Below the pieces are notes generated by a model. The model searched no databases, was not told the origin of the DNA, and worked only from the letters and a program-made list of their open reading frames with translations. Source: Pontederia crassipes (Eukaryota; Streptophyta; Magnoliopsida; Commelinales; Pontederiaceae). Taken from it: a stretch of DNA of 64,000 bases. The translations under genes were made by a program, and so were the position numbers. The stretch spans positions 39,759,909-39,823,908 of the forward strand of contig CM060184.1 of assembly GCA_030549335.1 (NCBI GenBank), given 5' to 3'. Below, in pieces: positions 44,376 through 56,539 of the stretch; position 1 is the stretch's first letter, and the number at the start of each line of letters is the position of its first letter.

Positions 44376-47130
44376 ACGTAGAGCAGCCTCCAAAAGGCAA
44401 AGACATCCGATATATGTCATAAAGAATTCATGTATATCGAATTCAGACCCAAAGACATTTTTCAACCAGCATGACCAATGAACACACATGGAGTTTATTA
44501 ATATCGAAATACACATGTCATAATCATATATCATTATCAAGTAAAACTTATTTTAACTTCACAAGTATTGTTCCTTGAAAATATTTTCGTATAAAAGATT
44601 ATTCCATCTCATATGAAATCTTTGAAACATATCATAAATAATTTTCATAATAATAATAATAATCTTTGCATGAGATAATACCATAAATAAAAAAAGTAAC
44701 ATATATCATTTTGCTATGTTGTAAATTTTCTTGAAAACTAGACTTCCTTGTTATTTAGTCATAAAATCTAGGGAATTTAACTCTTTGTATAACCTTATAA
44801 TAAAAATAGTCAATTTCGGTCGTGATCTATCAATGTCCTAGAAGTTGATAGAAGAATCACTATGAAATAAAAAAAATTCATTTCTCAACATCTACACATC
44901 CAAATTGGATGATTCCATTTCTCACAAAACCATTTTGAAGTCTAATTAAAAATATCTAAATTTCAAACCCTAATTCATTTTATCCTAATCATGTCCTAAT
45001 TTACAAAGTGGTCTTGTCTCTGATTCGGAATAGAGTGAGCAACCTTTGAAGCTGGATTCATAACTTCCTTTATGAAACTCCTTTTGAGGTGATTCTTGCG
45101 ATCGTGGAAAGTTGACTTCGAAAGGAGGAATCATGCAAATGTTCAGAATTTATGGACAATGAACCATGAATATATCATCATATGAATTTGAGGGTTACCT
45201 TCGGATCTGGAAATTCACCTTAAACTAGCAACCTTGTAGAATATCTTCAGACCGTTCGGCTAGGTATTTGATCTTGTAAATTTTTTTGTTAGCACAAGAT
45301 ACGAATAAGTGATATATGTTTTTTCAGAATTGTAACACGTCATATGGGGATTTGGAAAAATAGGTTTCCAAGCTGGTGAGTTGTTTGCTTCAGCTATTTG
45401 AAACCCCATTGGATGAAATAAATCATTTTTATTTGTTACAAATCAGCATTTGACCTCAGTTAATCATGGTTAAACATGTTTATTATAATATTTACAAATA
45501 TTAAAATGTATTTCTAATAATCTTATATAATTTCTTTATAATGCTTATCGATAATTTAATTATCATTATGCTTTAATCCAAAAGTTAATTGTTACATACA
45601 ACCATGACTATATAAGCATTTGAACAAACTTAATATGTTAATTAGAAGCACGATTATGTAAGAATGACACCATTTATGCCATATGATATCCCATCGATGC
45701 AAACAATATATCAATGTAATCTTTGTATAACGAAGAAGAGTCCATGGGTCTATGTCGCGAAAAACTAATGTCATACATACTTTAACTTGATTGAAAAACC
45801 AACTAGGAATCCTCTGGTTTACTAACTGCATGAATGTTAATACTTTGATCGATGATTTCTCTGTGATGAGATCTTAAAATTCACACCTACCACTTGGATC
45901 TTGTTCTCCTATGTCGAGACTTCGAAATGATATGTTGGCCGAGCTCTCGGATATCTCAATTTGTGAGAAAACGGAGGAGAAAGAGGAGACTCTTATGCAA
46001 AAATTATATGGAGGTAAATAATAGTTTCTGACCACCTTTTATGTTCTATTTATAGTTCTTCACCATGATTTTTTACTCACATTGGACCTTGGTTGATTTC
46101 TCCATCAACCATGACCATTTGTCATTAATTATCTTATGCTAAATATTCATATTTAATTAAATTTGAATTCCACTAATTATTCCATAACCATACTTATAAA
46201 AATTTCCTCTCTACTAAAAAGTTTTTTTTATCTCTTCCATAACTTCTCTCAATCAAATTGTATTTTCACTTTATCCTTTTATTTCTTATTTTTCTATAAT
46301 TTTCAGCATTATTTAATTACATAATATTTTATCACATAATTTTTTAATTAAACTAATAATAAATATGATTTTAATGGTTAAAATATTTTTAAGCTATAAA
46401 ACTCTTAATTCTATTCTATATGGGAGTCCTATATCCATTAAACAATATTTTGGATCTCAAATCAAATTGAAATCCCTAATATTAATATAATTACAATTCC
46501 TACTTCCAATAAGATTTAATTTTTTTCTTTTTTCTTTTCAATCATGCTTTTAATCCTACTTAAATTCTAATTTCTTCTCTAAATATGATTAATCTTTCCT
46601 TTCTCTATTCATTCATTTTCTGATCATATTCTTATTTGTTCTCAAATTCTTCCTTAGGCCACATTCAATTCATAAAAAATTTTAATTAGCTTATAAAATT
46701 ATTATATTACCCTTAATAAAATTATGAGGTATCTTCTTTTTAGAAAGGTGATGTGCCGAAATTGAGACTATTCTTTGTGGCATAATTGGGTTCAGAATAG
46801 AGTTTCAAATTTTTGGAGGACCCGTGGTCTCGGCTTTTTGAAAGAAAAAAAAGATGATTAAACGATATTCAATAGCTAAAATAGGTCCTGCTACACAGAT
46901 TAAGAAATGAACAAAAGTAAAATAAGAAAGCAAAGTGTGGTGAAATACACAGTCTGCATAATGTCTTCCATTCCCTAACCAGAGCAAGAATATGCCATAT
47001 AATATTCTCTACAGAGCAGCACCCCGCGAATTGAGTATCATTGCGGCCATGTAGCCAAAAGGATAGGAAAGACCTTCTTTTGCCCACTCCAGTTATGATC
47101 TATATGGAAATGGTGGCTGTCAGATATACC
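44376..47130. other. AT-rich intergenic DNA, no gene seen
   Basis: Apart from the LTR-like minus-strand promoter signals near 46050, nothing was recognised. The 46140-46740 part is almost pure low-complexity A/T. Confidence 0.45.
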
Positions 47131-47137
47131 GACCCCT

Positions 47138-47300
47138 CTTCCTTTTTTTTTTTTTTTGAAAATTGAGAAATTATATTAATGCTAAAGATGAGTACCAGAG
47201 TCATTATACAAAAATTAATAGAGGTCGAGAGGGGAATCGGCCGAAAGGGGGGATCGGCCACTAAAAAATACTCATCATTTTAGTGGTCAAAATTAGTTAC
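47138..47300 (-). mobile_element. Truncated L1 3' end (probable)
   Basis: A T run at 47142-47157 is followed by gaaaattgagaaattatatt. On the minus strand this reads as a 3' UTR ending AATATAATTTCTCAATTTTC plus poly(A), the style of plant L1 tails and similar to the L1 tail at 3662. No target duplication could be confirmed and the 5' limit is a guess. Confidence 0.4.
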
Positions 47301-47894
47301 CTCTTTTAAAGAAGATCCAAATTTTCAGAATTAATTATTACATTGCTAACAAGGTTGGAATGTAGGATTCTAGATCCAACTCGTCCAGACACCGGTTATC
47401 GGTGCGTAAGCTGTTTAAACTATTCAATAGGAACAACCGCGTGGTGGAGGGTACTGACATGAGAATGGATTGTGAATATTCCCTCAGAATGTGAATATAT
47501 TAATTTGTGGTTACTTACTTAGATGGTGCCATCTACTGACAAGGAGTTAGTTACATTAATTACATACAACAAACAATTTGCAGGAGATGCTCATATGACA
47601 TGCTTATTGTGACCTTGATCATCTTTTTCTTCGCTGGTCTGATGGCTACACAGAGGTGTGGCAAAGAGCAGGTTAATAAAGTGATCATGGGTGAGGGACT
47701 GGATGAAGAACTAATATTGTAGCATGTAAGGTTTCATCAATTTAATTTGTTGATGAACTCATATAATTTTTTTTTATTTTATAGGGTAAACTTGTCAGAA
47801 CATTTAGATACTGGTGAGTAGTCTACTATCTCTCATCGACTAGATATGTACACTCCATTTGGTTCCCAAACTCTTACACAAGATATTCTTTTAC

Positions 47895-48500
47895 GGGTCG
47901 TTTGAAAATGAACCGTGATTCCTCTTAAATTCTCAATGCATAGTTGAATTGACAGATTAGTTTAGATTGCGTTTGATTGGAGTGAAATTTAATGATAAGG
48001 AATAAGACGGTTGATGTGATAAGAAAAAGTAAATGTGATGGATGATTTTTTTGTGAGCTTTAAATTAAAAATAATTATTATAATTATGAAGTATAATTTT
48101 ATTATTAATTAAAATAAAATTATAAAATAAAAAAATATAGGAAAATTTTTGTTAAAAATATATTATTTAAATATAAAAAAATCATTTTTAAAATTAATTA
48201 TATTTAATGAAATATTAAACTTTTTTTATTGAGATAATAAGTAATAAATAATATTATATTAATCCATTATTATGAATATTTTATATTTATTAAATAATTT
48301 ATTTTATGAAGGTTATTGTGTGAGAGAAAAGAAAAAGAAAAAATAAAATAAATTAAAAAAACTAAAATATCGTGTAAAAAAAGGTGGAACTGAAGTGGTG
48401 AAACTAGGCTCACGTGAACCCGATTCCATCACATTTGTTCTCGCCCCGAAATTCGATTCCGGAGCGATGTTACTGCCTGGTTCCACAAACAAATGACCCC
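47895..48500 (+). mobile_element. hAT-like MITE, copy 2
   Basis: Ends GGGTCGTTTGAAAATGAACC and (reverse complement of right end) GGGGTCATTTGTTTGTGGAA form imperfect inverted repeats. The interior (ggttgatgtgataagaaaaa, gtaaatgtgatggatga, then AT-rich) matches the reverse complement of copy 1 at 16938-17573. No target duplication is readable. Confidence 0.7.
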
Positions 48501-48599
48501 TTAGAAAAATGATTCATCCTCCTAATTCATCCTCTTAAAAATCGTCCTAACACACATGTGTAAAACACTCACAAAAGTTGATAAAATTATAATCTATGT

Positions 48600-48992
48600 C
48601 ATTGTGAGATGCTAGGAGATTCTTTAGGAAGATTATTAAGAGTATATAGCATTACTCAATCTTTTATCATTACCTTTGGGTTGGAGTGTTCCTATGATTG
48701 GTCATCATTTAGCTTATCATATGTCTAACATTCCTGAAAAGCTAGCATTTAATGTCTAGCCTATTATTGATCAATATCACATATTTATGGGCATACTTCT
48801 CAATTACATATGATGGTTCTTATGAGTCATAAGCTCTATCCCAGCATTACTTTTAATGATTTTTATAAGGAAGTGACTACTACTTTATATAGTCTTCATG
48901 AACAAGAACCTAATACTTATTTACTTGATTTGCCACTTGTTTATAGCATAAGTTCATTGGTTAATGTTGAAGATTTCGCTCATATTGTGTAA
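48600..48992 (+). other. Unidentified coding-like remnant
   Basis: An open frame at 48810-48992 gives MMVLMSHKLYPSITFNDFYK and further residues. Similar-quality coding-like text (PLGWSVPMIGHHLAYHMSNI) precedes it from about 48660, interrupted by a TAG near 48757. Composition is richer than the surrounding AT DNA and reads like a decayed exon or captured gene piece. I do not recognise the family. Confidence 0.3.
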
Positions 48993-49310
48993 CACTCTGA
49001 ATTTTTTTTCTTTGCCTGCCTAGAAGGTTATTTCAGTAAAATTTCATGACTTAAATTAGTTAACACAATAGCTTACATAAACGAAAGACTCATTTGCAAT
49101 AAATTTTATAATATGCAGAATCTATTTATACAATATCCAATAACCTGCGGGTTGATGGTCCTACGTCTATGCAATAATAAACCCTATATTCATGTGCATG
49201 TCACCCATCAGAGGAGCCACCAATGTTTCACCATCGCTATCAATCTCACTCTGCACAAATCCAAGTACAAGGGTAAAACCCAATGAGAAAACTCAGTACG
49301 TAAGGTCACC
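48989..49310 (+). repeat. Dispersed repeat Y, copy 2, with LTR-like start
   Basis: Begins TGTAACACTCTGAATTTT, an LTR-like start. From 49040 it matches 41255-41530 in order (aatatgcagaa, atccaataacctg, catgtgcatgtcaccca, aactcagtacgta). No coding region or second LTR is attached, so probably an LTR fragment. Confidence 0.55.
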
Positions 49311-49379
49311 CTTCACGATAATAATATGAACCATGTATAAAAAAATGTCACATCATGCAAAAAAAGTGGACACCTGCTA

Positions 49380-49515
49380 AGAACTTGGCCCATGTGGGGC
49401 TCTAGTTTCAACTTTCGGTTCCACTAGAATCGCGATTCCGATTGTCATGTTTGGCGGAACCGAGGGAACCTGGGTGCAGTTCCACCCTGATTCTGTTGTT
49501 AAACGGTCCCATAAT
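49380..49515. mobile_element. Fragment related to the hAT-like MITE ends
   Basis: Contains gtttggcggaaccgagggaa and ends gttaaacggtccc, resembling the terminal parts of the hAT-like MITEs (TTTGGCAA, GGTTCC, AACGG). Short and without a clear partner end. Confidence 0.4.
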
Positions 49516-49617
49516 GTGTAGAGACCAAATAGTGCATTGGAATTTCTATGATGGATAGAAATTCAAATCACATAAGGAGTTTATGCATACATATCCCTCC
49601 TTTAAAGAGGAGACACC

Positions 49618-49622
<5 letters not shown>

Positions 49623-49684
<62 letters not shown>
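49623..49684. repeat. (CT)n(TA)n compound microsatellite
   Basis: About 14 CT units pass directly into about 16 TA units. Confidence 0.95.
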
Positions 49685-49688
<4 letters not shown>

Positions 49689-49789
49689 TGGTCCCAAAAA
49701 CACATATATTGAAGAATTCATAAAAGTTGTCTTCTTATTTTGCTTTCTTTTTTACTTTCCCCATCTTAAAAAAGAAAGTCAAGATGAAA

Positions 49790-52700
49790 AGTTTATATAT
49801 ATAATGTGTTATAACTTTTTTTTTGTTTTTTTCCTTGAAAAGATCAAGATAACCTTCATATTTAAACAAAATTCTATTTTTTTAAAAAAATAACTTGTAA
49901 GGTCACTACAATTGATTTTTTTATTAATTTTCTATTTGTACATAAATTTATTAACTTCATTATAGGAATTAATAAGACTTTAACTGAATTTACGTATTTT
50001 TTGTATCTTAATAATCTAAAAACATATTGCATTTGAAATTATTGCAATTCTTTATTATGAATTTTTATTCACTAATTGTACGTAAACTCTACGAATTTTT
50101 ATTTTTATGTAAATTTACTAATTTCATTATATGAATTAATAGGACTCTAACTTATAAGCATTGATGTTAATCTCTAATTGTTTAATTTTATTTGAATTCA
50201 ATAATAAAAAAATTAACTAATTGAATACTATAAAAAGAATGACAATAAGTTGAGGATAATAATGTTAGCATCATCGGGATGATGCATTCTAAATTGTTTA
50301 TTAAATGTATTTTCCAATGTTATCTTCTTGGTGATGATGTTTTTTTGAATTCCCTGTGACAAAAAATAATAACAAGCCTACAATCTTTGACATAAAATAG
50401 AGTCCTTCCTCATATAATGACAATCAAATAACATGTGCCCATTGTTGCAATCGACGATTTTCTTGCACCTACTTCATTTGGTGTGTTACCACTTTTTTGT
50501 TTTTTTTTCTTCAAAATACCAAAATGTCTTTCATATTTAAAGAAATTCTACTTTTTTCTAAAAAACTTGTGAGGTCACTAAAATTGATTATTTATTTATA
50601 TATATATTTATTAATTTCATTATGTGAATTAATAGAACTCTAATTTATAAGCATTGATGTTAATCTCCATCTGTTTAATTTTATTTGGGTTCAATAATCA
50701 ATTGCTAACACGAAGATTTTTGCTTTAAATTAACTAATTGAATATTATAAAAGGAATAACATTAAGTTGGGAATAATAATGTTAAGATTATCAGGATGAC
50801 GCATTCTAAATTATTTATTAATTGTATTTTCCAATGTTATCTTCTTAGCATTGATGTTTTTTTTTTAATCCTCTATAACAAAAATAGCAACAAGCCAAGA
50901 ATCTCTCATTTTGACGTAAAATAGAGTTCTTCACCATATAATGTCAATATTTGTTGCAATCGAGTCTTCTTGCACTTATTTTATGTGGCGTGCTATCATT
51001 TTTTTTTCTTCCATCAAAAGACCAAGATGCCCTTCATATTTAAAGAAATTCTAATTTTTTCTTATAAAAACTTGTGAGATCACTACAATTGATTTTTTAT
51101 TCAATTTTTATTTGTATATAAATTTATTAACTTAATTTTATGAATTAATAGGACTCTAATTTACAAGAGTTGATGTTAATATCTAGATTTTTAATTTTAT
51201 TCGTGTTCAATAATCTATTGGTAACACGAAGATTTCTGTCTTAAATTAACTAATTGAATACTATAAAAAGAATGACATTAAGTTGAGGATAATAATGTTA
51301 GCATCATCAGGATGATGCATTCTAAATTGTTTATTAAATGTATTTTCCAATGTTATCTTCTTGGTGATGATGTTTTTTTTGAATTCCCTGTAACAAAAAA
51401 CAATAACAAGCCTACAATCTCTGGCATAAAATAGAGTCCTTCCTCATATAATGTCACGATTTTCTTGCACCTACTTCATTTGGTGTGTTATCACTTTTTT
51501 TGTTTTTATTCAAAATACCAAAATGTCTTTCATATTTAAAGAAATTCTACTTTTTTCTAAAAAACTTGTGAGGTCACTACAATTGATTTTTTTATTTTTA
51601 TATATATTTATTAATTTCATTATGTGAATTAATAGAACTTTAATTTATAAGCATTGATGTTAATCTCCATCTGTTTAATTTTATTTGGGTTCGATAATCA
51701 ATTGCTAACACGAAGATTTTTGCTTTAAATTAATTAATTGAATATTATAAAAGGAATAACATTAATTGGGAATAATAATGTTAAGATTATCGGGATGACG
51801 CATTCTAAATTATTTATTAATTGTATTGTCCAATGTTATCTTCTTGGCGTTGATGTTTTTTTTTAATCCTCTGTAACAAAAGCAGCAAGCCAAGAATATC
51901 TCATTTTGGCATAAAATAAAGTTCTTCGTCATATAATACCAATCAAATAACATGAGACCATTGTTGCAATTGAGTCTTCTTGCACCTACTTTATATGACG
52001 TGCTATCACTTTTTTTTCCTTCAAAATACCAAGATGTCATTCATATTTAAAGAAATTCTAATTTTTTTTCTTAAAAAACTTGTGAGATCACTAGAATTTA
52101 TTTTTTATTCAATTTTTATTTGTATATAAATTTATTAAGTTCATTAGATGAATTAATAGGACTCTAATACAAGCATTGATGTTAATCTCTAACTTTTTAA
52201 TTTTATTTGTATTCAATAATCAATTGGTAACACGAAAATTTCTATCTTAGATTAACTAATTGAATAATATAAAAATAATAACATTAAGTTGAGGATAATA
52301 ATGTTATGATCATCGGTATAACACATTTTAAATTGTTTATTAATTGTATTTTCCAATATCCTTTTCTTGGTGATTATGTTTTTTTTAATCCCCTATAACA
52401 AAAAACAATAACAAGCCTAGAATCTCTCAGTTGGCGTAAAATAGAGTCCTTCATCATATAATATCAATCAAATAATATAAGCCCATTATTGTAATCAACG
52501 TTCTTCTTGCACCTACTTCATATGGTGTGTTACCACTTTTTTATTTTTTTTTCTTTCAAATTACCAAGATACTTTTCATATTTAAAGAAATTCTATTTTT
52601 TTTTCTAAAAAACTTGTGAGGTCACTACAATTGATTTTTTATTTATATATAAATTTATTAATTTCATTATATGAATTAATAGAACTCTAATTTATAAACA

Positions 52701-53560
52701 TTAATGTTAATTTCCAACTGTTTAATTTTATTTGGGTTCAATAATCAGTTGCTAACTCGAAGATTTCTATCTTAAATTAAATAATTGAATACTATAAAAA
52801 GAATGTCATTAAGTTGGGGATAATAATGTTAAGATTGATGATGTTTTTTTAATCCATTGTAACAATAACAATAACAAGCCAAGAATATCTCATTTTGACG
52901 TAAAATAGAGTTCTTTGCCATAAATGCCAATCAAATAACATGAGACCATTGTTGCAATCGAGTCTTTTTGCACCTACTTTTTATGTCGTGCTATCATTTT
53001 TTTTTTGTTTTTTTCCCTTCAAAAGACCAAGATGTCATTTATATTTAAAGAAATTCTATTTTTTTAAAAAAAACTTGTGAGATAATACAATTGATTTTTT
53101 ATTAATTTTTTATCTTTATATAAATTTATTAACTTCATTATATGAATTAATATCATTTTAATTTACAAGAATCGATGTTAATCTCTAGCTATTTATTTTT
53201 CTTTTTTTGTTCAATAATCAGTTGACAATATGAAGATTTGTGTTTTATACTAACTAATTGAATAGTACAAAAAGAATAATATTAAGTTGATGAACTATAT
53301 CTTTCAATGTCCTTTGCTTCACAATGATGTTTTTTTTTAATACCTTGTAAGAAAAACAATAACAAGCCTAGAATCTCTTAGGTTGGCGTAAAATAGACTC
53401 CGTCGCTATATAATGTCAATCAAATAACATGAGCATTGTTGCAATCGATGATCTTCTTGCACCTACTTTATATGGCGTATTATCACTTTTCTCCCTTCAA
53501 AAAACCATGATGCCCTTCATATTTAATCAAATTGTAAATTCTTTCTAAAAAAACTTAAGA
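49790..53560. repeat. Satellite-like array, ~505-bp units in A/B dimers
   Basis: The landmark (attgttgcaatcga or variant, then ttcttgcacctactt) recurs at about 50442, 50951, 51455, 51962, 52489, 52945 and 53436. Units also share caaaatgtctttcatattta, aacttgtgaggtcactacaa and aataatgttaagat. Units alternate between two types: A has caataacaagcctacaatct and catttggtgtgtta, B has agcaacaagccaagaatctc and gcgtgctatca. AT-rich and non-coding. The first unit (from 49790) is a variant shared with the later block at 56540-58960. Confidence 0.88.
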
Positions 53561-53599
53561 ATATACTAAAAAAAAGCAAAGAGTATTATTAGTGTCCAA

Positions 53600-54323
53600 C
53601 CATCGCGTCACTGACTCTTTTGCCGCATTGGGGCCTCAAATTAGGGAGAAACTCGAATTTGACAATACCACGGATAGAACAATCCCAAGTATGCTTCTTC
53701 ATCATCACTTGAGGAAGTTTTAAAGTCATTTTCTTCATCTTCAATTCCATCTCAAATAGTTTGAAGAGCTTTCTTTTTTTTCTTCAAATTTTTTTCCTAC
53801 TTTTCTTTCTTAGCTAGATTTGGACACTCATTCTTATAGTGACCAACATTTTTCCATTCAAAGCAAGTTATTTAATTTTTGCTTGTTGATGATTTTCTTT
53901 TGGAGATGCCACTCTTTTTTTTTTCTTGGCAAGCTTAAGATATTTGTCAAGCTTCTTGACATACAAAGCTAACTTCTTTTTATCTAATTCTTCACTTGTT
54001 TCATTTTCATTCATCATTGCTTTCAAAGCCAAAATCTTCTTTTTGAATATGCTTGTTTCATCTTACTTGACTCCAATCTCATAGATCAAGAAAGATTCTA
54101 TGAGATCATCAAAATCTAGCTTGTTCAAGTTCTTCTCTTCAATCACGGTTCTCTTTATGTGCCACTTGGAAGAAATGGACCTAAGAAATTTCTTCACTTT
54201 TTGAGAGTTAGTCCGTGGTTCACCCAAGGAGGTTAAGTCATTCACAATGTCATTAAAATGTGCAATCGTTTCATTTATAGATTCGTTTTCATACATCCTA
54301 AAATAGTCATATTGATGATTCAA
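53600..54323 (-). pseudogene. Copia gag remnant (UBN2 type)
   Basis: The minus-strand block YFRMYENESINETIAHFNDI, NDLTSLGEPRTNSQKVKKFL and LDFDDLIESFLIYE matches the UBN2 gag domain of plant copia elements. Downstream on the minus strand are a zinc-knuckle-like CFEW(K)...HYKNECP area (about 53830-53860) and an acidic tail. The region is broken in several places. Confidence 0.75.
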
Positions 54324-54726
54324 AATATTAAGTCTAGACTCCTTAACCTTATTGGTACCTTCATGTATAATGATAAGTTTTCTTCATATTTCATAACCAC
54401 TTTGACAATTAGAAGCACGATTAAATTTCATTGCATCTAATGAAAAAAAAAGATGATTTTTTGCTTTTCAATCTAATTTCACAACTAATCTTTCATCTTC
54501 CGTGTATTTCATAGGTGACCTTCCATGCAAATCAAAATCATTTTCAATTATATCTCAAATATCAATATCAATAGAGCATACATAAGCTTGTATTCTAATT
54601 TTCTAAAAGGCAAAATTTGAAGCATTAAAAAGTGGAGGATGATTCGTGGATTAATCTTCACCCAAAGTAAAACCACTTGATGTCATAGATCAAAAGATTT
54701 TTAAATCTTTAAAATAAGAACAACTT

Positions 54727-54739
54727 GGCTCTGATACCA
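54727..54739 (-). promoter_or_regulatory. Primer-binding site of the copia fragment
   Basis: Minus strand TGGTATCAGAGCC, two bases from the LTR end at 54742; complementary to the initiator tRNA-Met 3' end. Confidence 0.85.
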
Positions 54740-54741
54740 AT

Positions 54742-56145
54742 TGTAGGATCGAAAACACTAAGAGAGAATGAATTGATGTATAAAAAATCTAACTGAAAAA
54801 GCCGTCAAAGTTGATTTTTAGAAAATGTGATCGCAAGCAAGTAAAAGGTAAGTAAGAAGAGCAAGAGAAGAGAAAGACGTAATATGTTAACGAGGTTCGG
54901 CTCAATTCCTTGGCCTATGTCTCCGCTTTGACTTTCTGACCTTGAGACCGTCGGAGATTCACTAGCCTTCTCTTTTCTTGTAGGAAGAGAATAACCCTTT
55001 TCTACACCACAATGCCTTCTTCTTCTTCGTTCAAGAGGTAAGACCCACCTCTTCTTACAAGAAGCTCTCAAAACTATCTAAACAAGAACACAAGAATTCC
55101 CTCTAATTCTCTCTTCTTACAAAGGATGCTCACACTTAGAGACTAAAAGAGGAAAGGGATGATTTGCAAAATTTAGTTCAATAAAAAATGTTTTGGACTT
55201 GAAGAAAGCTCTAGAGTGATTTGTCTTGCATGGATAACCTTCCTTCAATCTTTTGAGTCCTTTTTATAGGCTTCTCTTAAAAATATGACCGTTGTAAATC
55301 AATTTGAAAAGTTTTGTCGTCCGTTTTACACAGTAATTAGTCGTTATGTCTTTTGTCGCATATTTAGCGATCACCAATTATAGTATTGGGCGTCCATTTA
55401 ATATAAAATAATAGCCGTTATTTTTGTCTTTTCTGTATAATTTTTCGTTGATCGTAGTTCATAGAAGGATTATAGCCGTTTATTTAATTTTTGCTCCATA
55501 ATGATCGTCCGAAAGGGAATCAGTCATCCGATTTAGAATTCTCGTACTCTCTGTAATCTACGGTCGTTCATGTAACGACTTCGATCGTCTGATTTCCATA
55601 CTTTTTGTTTTTTCTACCCAGAACGGTCGACCGTTAATGTTTTGACCGTCCGATTTAGAAGTGTCGGTGCTCTCTATAATCTGTGGTCATTCATGCGCTA
55701 GCTTCGATCGTCCGATTTATATATTTTTGACCTTTACTGTCCAGAACGGTCGACCGTTAGAGTTTCGGTCATCCATTTAAGAAATATTCGTGCTCTCTAT
55801 AATCTGCGATCGTTCCATCTATCATTTCGGACGTCCGTTATGTACTTCGATCTTTCATGTAATACATATAACGGTCGACCGAAAATAAATCGGTCGACCG
55901 ATTTAGGAAATCATTTCTTTTTGGAATTAGCGATCGTTCTAGCTTCGTTTTAGTCGTCCATGCCTCCTTCCTTATTACGCCACTTTATGAATCAAAGAGA
56001 TAAAGGACAAAAACATAAACAAAGTTTAAAAAGAGAAAAAAACCTAGGATGTTTTGCAGGACGAAAATACCTCGAAGAAAAACATGTGAAATAGGAAGGA
56101 AAAATTTTGAAAAACTACCTCGTCGTTGAAGAATAGCCGTCAACA
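54742..56145 (-). repeat. 5' LTR of the copia fragment, with palindrome modules
   Basis: 1404 bp. On the minus strand it runs from TGTTGACGGC (56145) to GATCCTACA (54742). A TATA box (minus TATAAAAA, plus 55261-55268) has the GGTCGACCG / GATCGTCCGATTT modules upstream of it at 55500-55975, that is in U3. The bases just beyond the right end (attattttgcaagacgaaaa) resemble bases inside the LTR (gttttgcaggacgaaaatac, about 56050-56070). Confidence 0.8.
55495..55975. repeat. CG-rich palindrome modules in the copia LTR
   Basis: About three tandem modules of ~125 bp. Each has tctataatctgcggtcgtt, cttcgatcgtccgattt, cagaacggtcgaccgtta and a gaccgtccgatttaga-like word in that order. The same words in a closely similar order form the array in the gypsy LTRs at 23655 and 34060. 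Confidence 0.82.
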
Positions 56146-56535
56146 CCATATTATTTTGCAAGACGAAAATAGGACCGTCATCTAATTAAATAGATCTAGG
56201 GTTATTAAAGGGTATATTTGGAAAAGGAAATTATTCAAGATTGCCCCACAAGTGATAATGTAGAATGCCACACCCCCCATAGGTAATATACATTGTCACT
56301 TCTTAGATGATTTGGATTGCTTGAGTAATGGAGATTACTCATTACTTGTCACAAGTGAACATGATAATATGGTGGACTCAGATAATTTAATACAATATTA
56401 TCTGTTAATTTACAAAGATTACCTCTAAATAAATGCCCCTTAGAAAATGTCTCTCTTCTCCAAAAAAAAAGAATCTGAATATTAAAGCAGATGTGAATAA
56501 TGAATGATACATTATTAGATGTAAAATGTCAAAAT
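56146..56535. other. Unassigned DNA between the copia LTR and the array
   Basis: Includes ggagattactcattacttg and other words not seen elsewhere in the window; no gene or element boundary recognised. Confidence 0.4.
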
Positions 56536-56539
56536 CAAT

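Larger units (their letters stand above)
41255..46150 (-). repeat. Repeat-rich block, probably derived from very long LTR(s)
   Basis: Roughly 4.9 kb without genes, holding several internal tandem arrays (next entries) and GC-rich cggcccg words at 42985-43260. A TATA-type box on the minus strand (CTATAAATAGAAC, near 46045-46057) precedes a CT-rich minus-strand leader (tctcctctttctcctccg, about 45970-45990), as in an LTR promoter. A plus-strand LTR-like start TGTCACACCAAACTTTG occurs at 43314. Boundaries and number of elements are unresolved. Confidence 0.35.
53578..56145 (-). mobile_element. Ty1/copia fragment (5' LTR and gag), minus strand, within the array
   Basis: The 5' LTR occupies 54742-56145, followed on the minus strand by an initiator-Met-type primer site and gag with a UBN2-type domain and a zinc-knuckle area. 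Protease, integrase, polymerase and the 3' LTR are missing: the element stops at about 53578 where array sequence begins. Fossil. Confidence 0.8.

Noticed and set aside
44129-44377. 82-codon repetitive protein
   Set aside because: Follows entirely from the four-copy tandem repeat at 43990-44375.
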